Shown: piece by piece, positions 23,681 through 25,806 of the stretch
Numbering within the stretch: the stretch's first letter is position 1
Layout of the letters: each line of letters starts with the position of its first letter
DNA from: S012-109 sp964425105
GTDB lineage: Bacteria; Pseudomonadota; Gammaproteobacteria; SZUA-140
Reading direction: 5' to 3'
NCBI GenBank assembly: GCA_964425105.1
Contig: CAYRLE010000033.1
Location: 1 to 25,806, forward strand
Length of the DNA: 25,806 nt
Position numbers and translations under genes: made by a program
The notes under the pieces: model-generated
What the model was told of the DNA's origin: nothing
The model's input: only the letters and a program-made list of their open reading frames with translations
Databases searched by the model: none

Positions 23681-25186
23681 TCAGAATGTATATTTGAACT
23701 CCGCATAAATCCGGTCATTGTCATTGAAGTTACCGATAAACTGCGCGCTCTGCTCCACGGTATTAAGGCCGGCGATACTCCCGCTGCTGGCTGAAACACC
23801 CAGTTTCGATCTCTTACCGTAGAACAGATCCAGACCAGTGGCAATCTGGAAATGGTCAGTGATATCAAATGTCAGTTCGGGATTGAGATAGAGTTCTTTG
23901 AGGTTAATCAGGCCGATGGCCAGTAGTTCGAAGACAGCCGACTGTTGGGGCAGTGGTTTGCGGGCGAATAGTGCCAAAGAGGTATCGAACTGGTCCTGAA
24001 TCAGGCCATCATCATAATTGAGGATGATCCACTGGGTTATCGCAGGTGAAAAATCGGTTCCCCACAGGTTGAAATCCACACCCAGGCCCCAGCGGATATG
24101 CTTTTTCTGCAGTTCGCCCTGATGATCCAAAAAGCCATCATTGTTCTCGTCCACATCATTGGCAAGGCCAAAGAATTTGTCAGGAACATACGCCACTTCA
24201 CCCTTGAGAATAGTGGCGCCTAGCTGCCTGACAAAGGTCGCCCCGAACATGTTGATCCGGGTATAGGTCGGAAAGAACTTGGGGTCCTCCGCCGAATCGA
24301 TCTTCGATGAACGAAAGATGACGGGGAAATCGTCCCAAGTCCAGAAATAGCTCAAGGATATCTCTGTTTCATAAATAGTACGCATCACCTTAAAACCGAT
24401 CTCGGAATTTTCCAAGGTAAAGGAGTCCGGTTTCTTGGTGCCCGGCACTTTTTGCAACAACTCCCATTCTGAACCCTTGGGTGCCGGTTTATGGAAGCGG
24501 ATATCGGGAATCCACAGGAACTGATAGCTGTTCTGTGCGCCATAATAATCGAGCTTCAAGGTCCACAACGGAATGCGGTAGTCGAGCAGATCGGGCATGA
24601 TCAGTTCCCTGAAATCCAGGGGGTTGATTTCGTCGGTGATACGGATACCTTCCAGGACGCCCCAAACGACAAATTGCTTGCCAATGCGGATGTCCGTATT
24701 TTCCAGGGAAATATCGAAATATAATTCCCGAACCTCGGCTACCGGTGAGTCCTTCTCTTGATCCAGACTCTTGATGAAGACCAATGGCTGGTCTTCATCG
24801 CGCACCGAACGTGCGCTGATGGTCTCATAATCAAAGAGGTCATAGGCCAAGTCATAATAGGCCCAGCCAGAAAAGGTGAAAGCACCCCAGCTGCTGAGTG
24901 GATAGCCGGCGCTCAGATAGGCGATATTACGGATTTTGGTGATGGAGCGCGGCTCATCGAAGCGAAATGCAGTTTCATTTTTGAGGTAGCCGCTAAAGCT
25001 GAACTGGGACAGGAGACCCTGCCAGGCACTGTTACCCGCAGACTCAGTAGCCGTTGCTTCGTCAGTGCCAGCCGCTCGGGCAAGAGCGACTTGGCAGCCC
25101 ATCAGAAGGAAAAGCAGCGACCAGGCTAACAGCAGGATAAAACGTGTGGCGGAACAAGGGGAACAGGTTGACCATGTTATTTGCAT
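23681..25186 (-). CDS. DUF1302-like outer-membrane barrel protein
   Basis: A 501-aa exported protein. The segment IRIGKQFVVWGVLEGIRITDEINPLDFRE (about 167-194) and the strand-rich remainder resemble the DUF1302 outer-membrane family; it ends DRIYAEFKYTF, a barrel C-terminal signature. The N-terminus has a long hydrophobic signal; cleavage after ALA-R is likely, although LMGC31 is a weak lipobox alternative. A DxDxNxDGxxxD calcium-loop motif occupies residues 344-354, probably in an extracellular or periplasmic loop. The start overlaps the regulator's stop by 10 nt, so translation is likely coupled. Members are often found beside envelope transport genes; no substrate can be assigned. Confidence 0.78.
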   Translation of the reverse strand: MQITWSTCSPCSATRFILLLAWSLLFLLMGCQVALARAAGTDEATATESAGNSAWQGLLSQFSFSGYLKNETAFRFDEPRSITKIRNIAYLSAGYPLSSWGAFTFSGWAYYDLAYDLFDYETISARSVRDEDQPLVFIKSLDQEKDSPVAEVRELYFDISLENTDIRIGKQFVVWGVLEGIRITDEINPLDFRELIMPDLLDYRIPLWTLKLDYYGAQNSYQFLWIPDIRFHKPAPKGSEWELLQKVPGTKKPDSFTLENSEIGFKVMRTIYETEISLSYFWTWDDFPVIFRSSKIDSAEDPKFFPTYTRINMFGATFVRQLGATILKGEVAYVPDKFFGLANDVDENNDGFLDHQGELQKKHIRWGLGVDFNLWGTDFSPAITQWIILNYDDGLIQDQFDTSLALFARKPLPQQSAVFELLAIGLINLKELYLNPELTFDITDHFQIATGLDLFYGKRSKLGVSASSGSIAGLNTVEQSAQFIGNFNDNDRIYAEFKYTF

Positions 25187-25626
25187 TTAGCGCATAGAAT
25201 AACATGATCTTCCCCCGGAATCGGTAACCCCAGGGTAACCACCATGCCCGCGTCCAATTCTGCTTCGCAGGCGGAACAGCGCATGGTGCGGTTCAATGTG
25301 ATTTCCTCCCAGCCGATGACTGCAGGAAAACGCTGCTCACTGCGAATATCCTTTTTGCTCTCCGTTCCAGTGGCAGATACAGGTGCTGTAGCGGATACAG
25401 GTACTTCAGTACCACTGAACGCCTCTTCGAGAACATTGCGAATCAGTATGGAAACGGGAATCCCCAAACGGTTGGCGTGGGCGATGACCTTCTCCTTCAG
25501 TTCGCGCGGGACTCTTGCGCCAAGATACTCTTCCTTGCGCTTGAGCGCCCTTTCCTGCGCCTTGCCACGCATCAATTCAGCCTGTTTTTTTCCCAAATCT
25601 CGCATTTCTTCGGCCATCTTACGCAT
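25177..25626 (-). CDS. Ribbon-helix-helix regulator fused to a zinc ribbon
   Basis: A 149-aa basic protein. Residues 1-33 are a charged helix, 35-71 resemble a ribbon-helix-helix DNA-binding unit (LGARVPRELKEKVIAHANRLGIPVSILIRNVLEEAF), 72-95 form a Ser/Thr/Ala/Pro linker with a repeated PVSAT, and C117-xx-C120 with C145-xx-C148 form a four-cysteine zinc ribbon. ATG 25626 is chosen because GAGAGGGG lies just upstream; TTG 25647 would add seven residues. It is the first gene of the barrel operon and sits next to a promoter embedded in a perfect inverted repeat, so an autorepressor is the natural inference. Confidence 0.75.
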   Translation of the reverse strand: MRKMAEEMRDLGKKQAELMRGKAQERALKRKEEYLGARVPRELKEKVIAHANRLGIPVSILIRNVLEEAFSGTEVPVSATAPVSATGTESKKDIRSEQRFPAVIGWEEITLNRTMRCSACEAELDAGMVVTLGLPIPGEDHVILCAKCK

Positions 25627-25648
25627 CAAAAACCCCTCTCGAATCAAC

Positions 25649-25693
25649 TGACAATGTTATACGCTATTGTATAACGAACGTATAACATTGTCA
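25649..25693. promoter_or_regulatory. Operator-like perfect 15-bp inverted repeat
   Basis: TGACAATGTTATACG (25649-25663) is repeated perfectly in inverse as CGTATAACATTGTCA (25679-25693), with a 15-bp spacer. The arms are 30 bp apart start to start, about three helical turns. A third GTATAAC half-site lies in the spacer (25669-25675). It covers the -35, spacer and start-site region of the operon promoter. Confidence 0.8.
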
Positions 25694-25694
25694 A
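25666..25694 (-). promoter_or_regulatory. Sigma70-type promoter of the regulator/barrel operon
   Basis: On the minus strand TTGACA (25694-25689), a 17-nt spacer and TACAAT (25671-25666) give a near-consensus promoter. Transcription would start near 25659, leaving a leader of about 32 nt with the GAGAGGGG site before ATG 25626. Confidence 0.8.
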
Positions 25695-25806
25695 ACAGCA
25701 ATGCAGGATGGCACTTGTTATGATGAGAAAGCGGTGAAAGGGAAAACCTGCTTAAGGAACCTCTGATCAATTCATGAATTGGCGTCTGGCGGCTGAAATG
25801 CCCCGG
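25695..25806. other. Right-edge region without a supported gene
   Basis: No convincing coding sequence; the only ATG frame (25701) ends after about 22 codons. A perfect 14-bp palindrome CAATTCATGAATTG lies at 25768-25781, just after AAGGAACCTCTGAT. The segment could be the edge of a mobile element or the leader of a gene beyond the window, but nothing here proves either. Confidence 0.4.

Noticed and set aside
25092..25096. Lipobox (LMGC) in the DUF1302-like protein
   Set aside because: Met at -2 is unusual and a signal peptidase I site (ALA-R) follows; integral barrels of this family are not generally lipoproteins. Kept only as an alternative.
25701..25766. Short plus-strand ATG frame after the inverted repeat
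   Set aside because: It has only about 22 codons, no good ribosome-binding site and no recognisable product.

Overview
The window looks like a chromosomal stretch of a gammaproteobacterium, probably of the Chromatiales/Ectothiorhodospiraceae type. The support is the gene order mreBCD–mrdA–rodA–mltB–rlpA–dacA–dat–ybeD–lipB–lipA, the folK/folB/plsY/tsaD neighbourhood, and high GC in the left two thirds (for example 42/60 at 9421-9480). The taxonomic guess rests on gene order and protein character only; no database was consulted.

Region 1 (1-10982, all + strand) is a tightly packed cell-shape and envelope cluster followed by lipoate synthesis. The 3' end of mreB, then mreC and mreD, give the elongasome scaffold. 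PBP2 (mrdA) and RodA are the elongation transpeptidase/glycosyltransferase pair. MltB and RlpA are lytic transglycosylases, DacA is a D,D-carboxypeptidase, and Dat is a D-amino-acid aminotransferase. YbeD, LipB and LipA close the run. Most junctions overlap by 1-11 nt. mreC appears to start at an AUA codon.

Region 2 (10983-16271) holds a MidA-type methyltransferase, a FolM-type pteridine reductase, folK/folB, plsY and tsaD in alternating orientations. All three convergent gene junctions here (lipA/methyltransferase, pteridine reductase/folK, plsY/tsaD) carry period-7 tandem repeats. Two of them share an element with a GNRA-loop hairpin and TTGTATC heptamers. One repeat run is interrupted by a 100-N assembly gap.

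Region 3 (16272-18666, +) encodes a two-gene ABC-2 exporter. Its ATPase carries a C-terminal extension of about 210 residues with six tryptophan-rich repeats arranged as three pairs, each pair spaced by exactly 22 residues.

Region 4 (18725-25626, all - strand) is visibly more A/T-rich (27/60 GC at 24001-24060). It appears to be one operon: a ribbon-helix-helix/zinc-ribbon regulator, a DUF1302-like outer-membrane barrel, a second predicted outer-membrane barrel, a TPR-plus-barrel protein, and a beta-propeller without a signal peptide. A consensus sigma70-type promoter (TTGACA-17-TACAAT) drives it. The promoter is overlaid by a perfect 15-bp inverted repeat, which is probably the operator of the regulator. 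Regions 3 and 4 converge on a strong hairpin at 18671-18712. Together they are the best candidate here for an undescribed envelope system; substrate and function cannot be read from the sequence.
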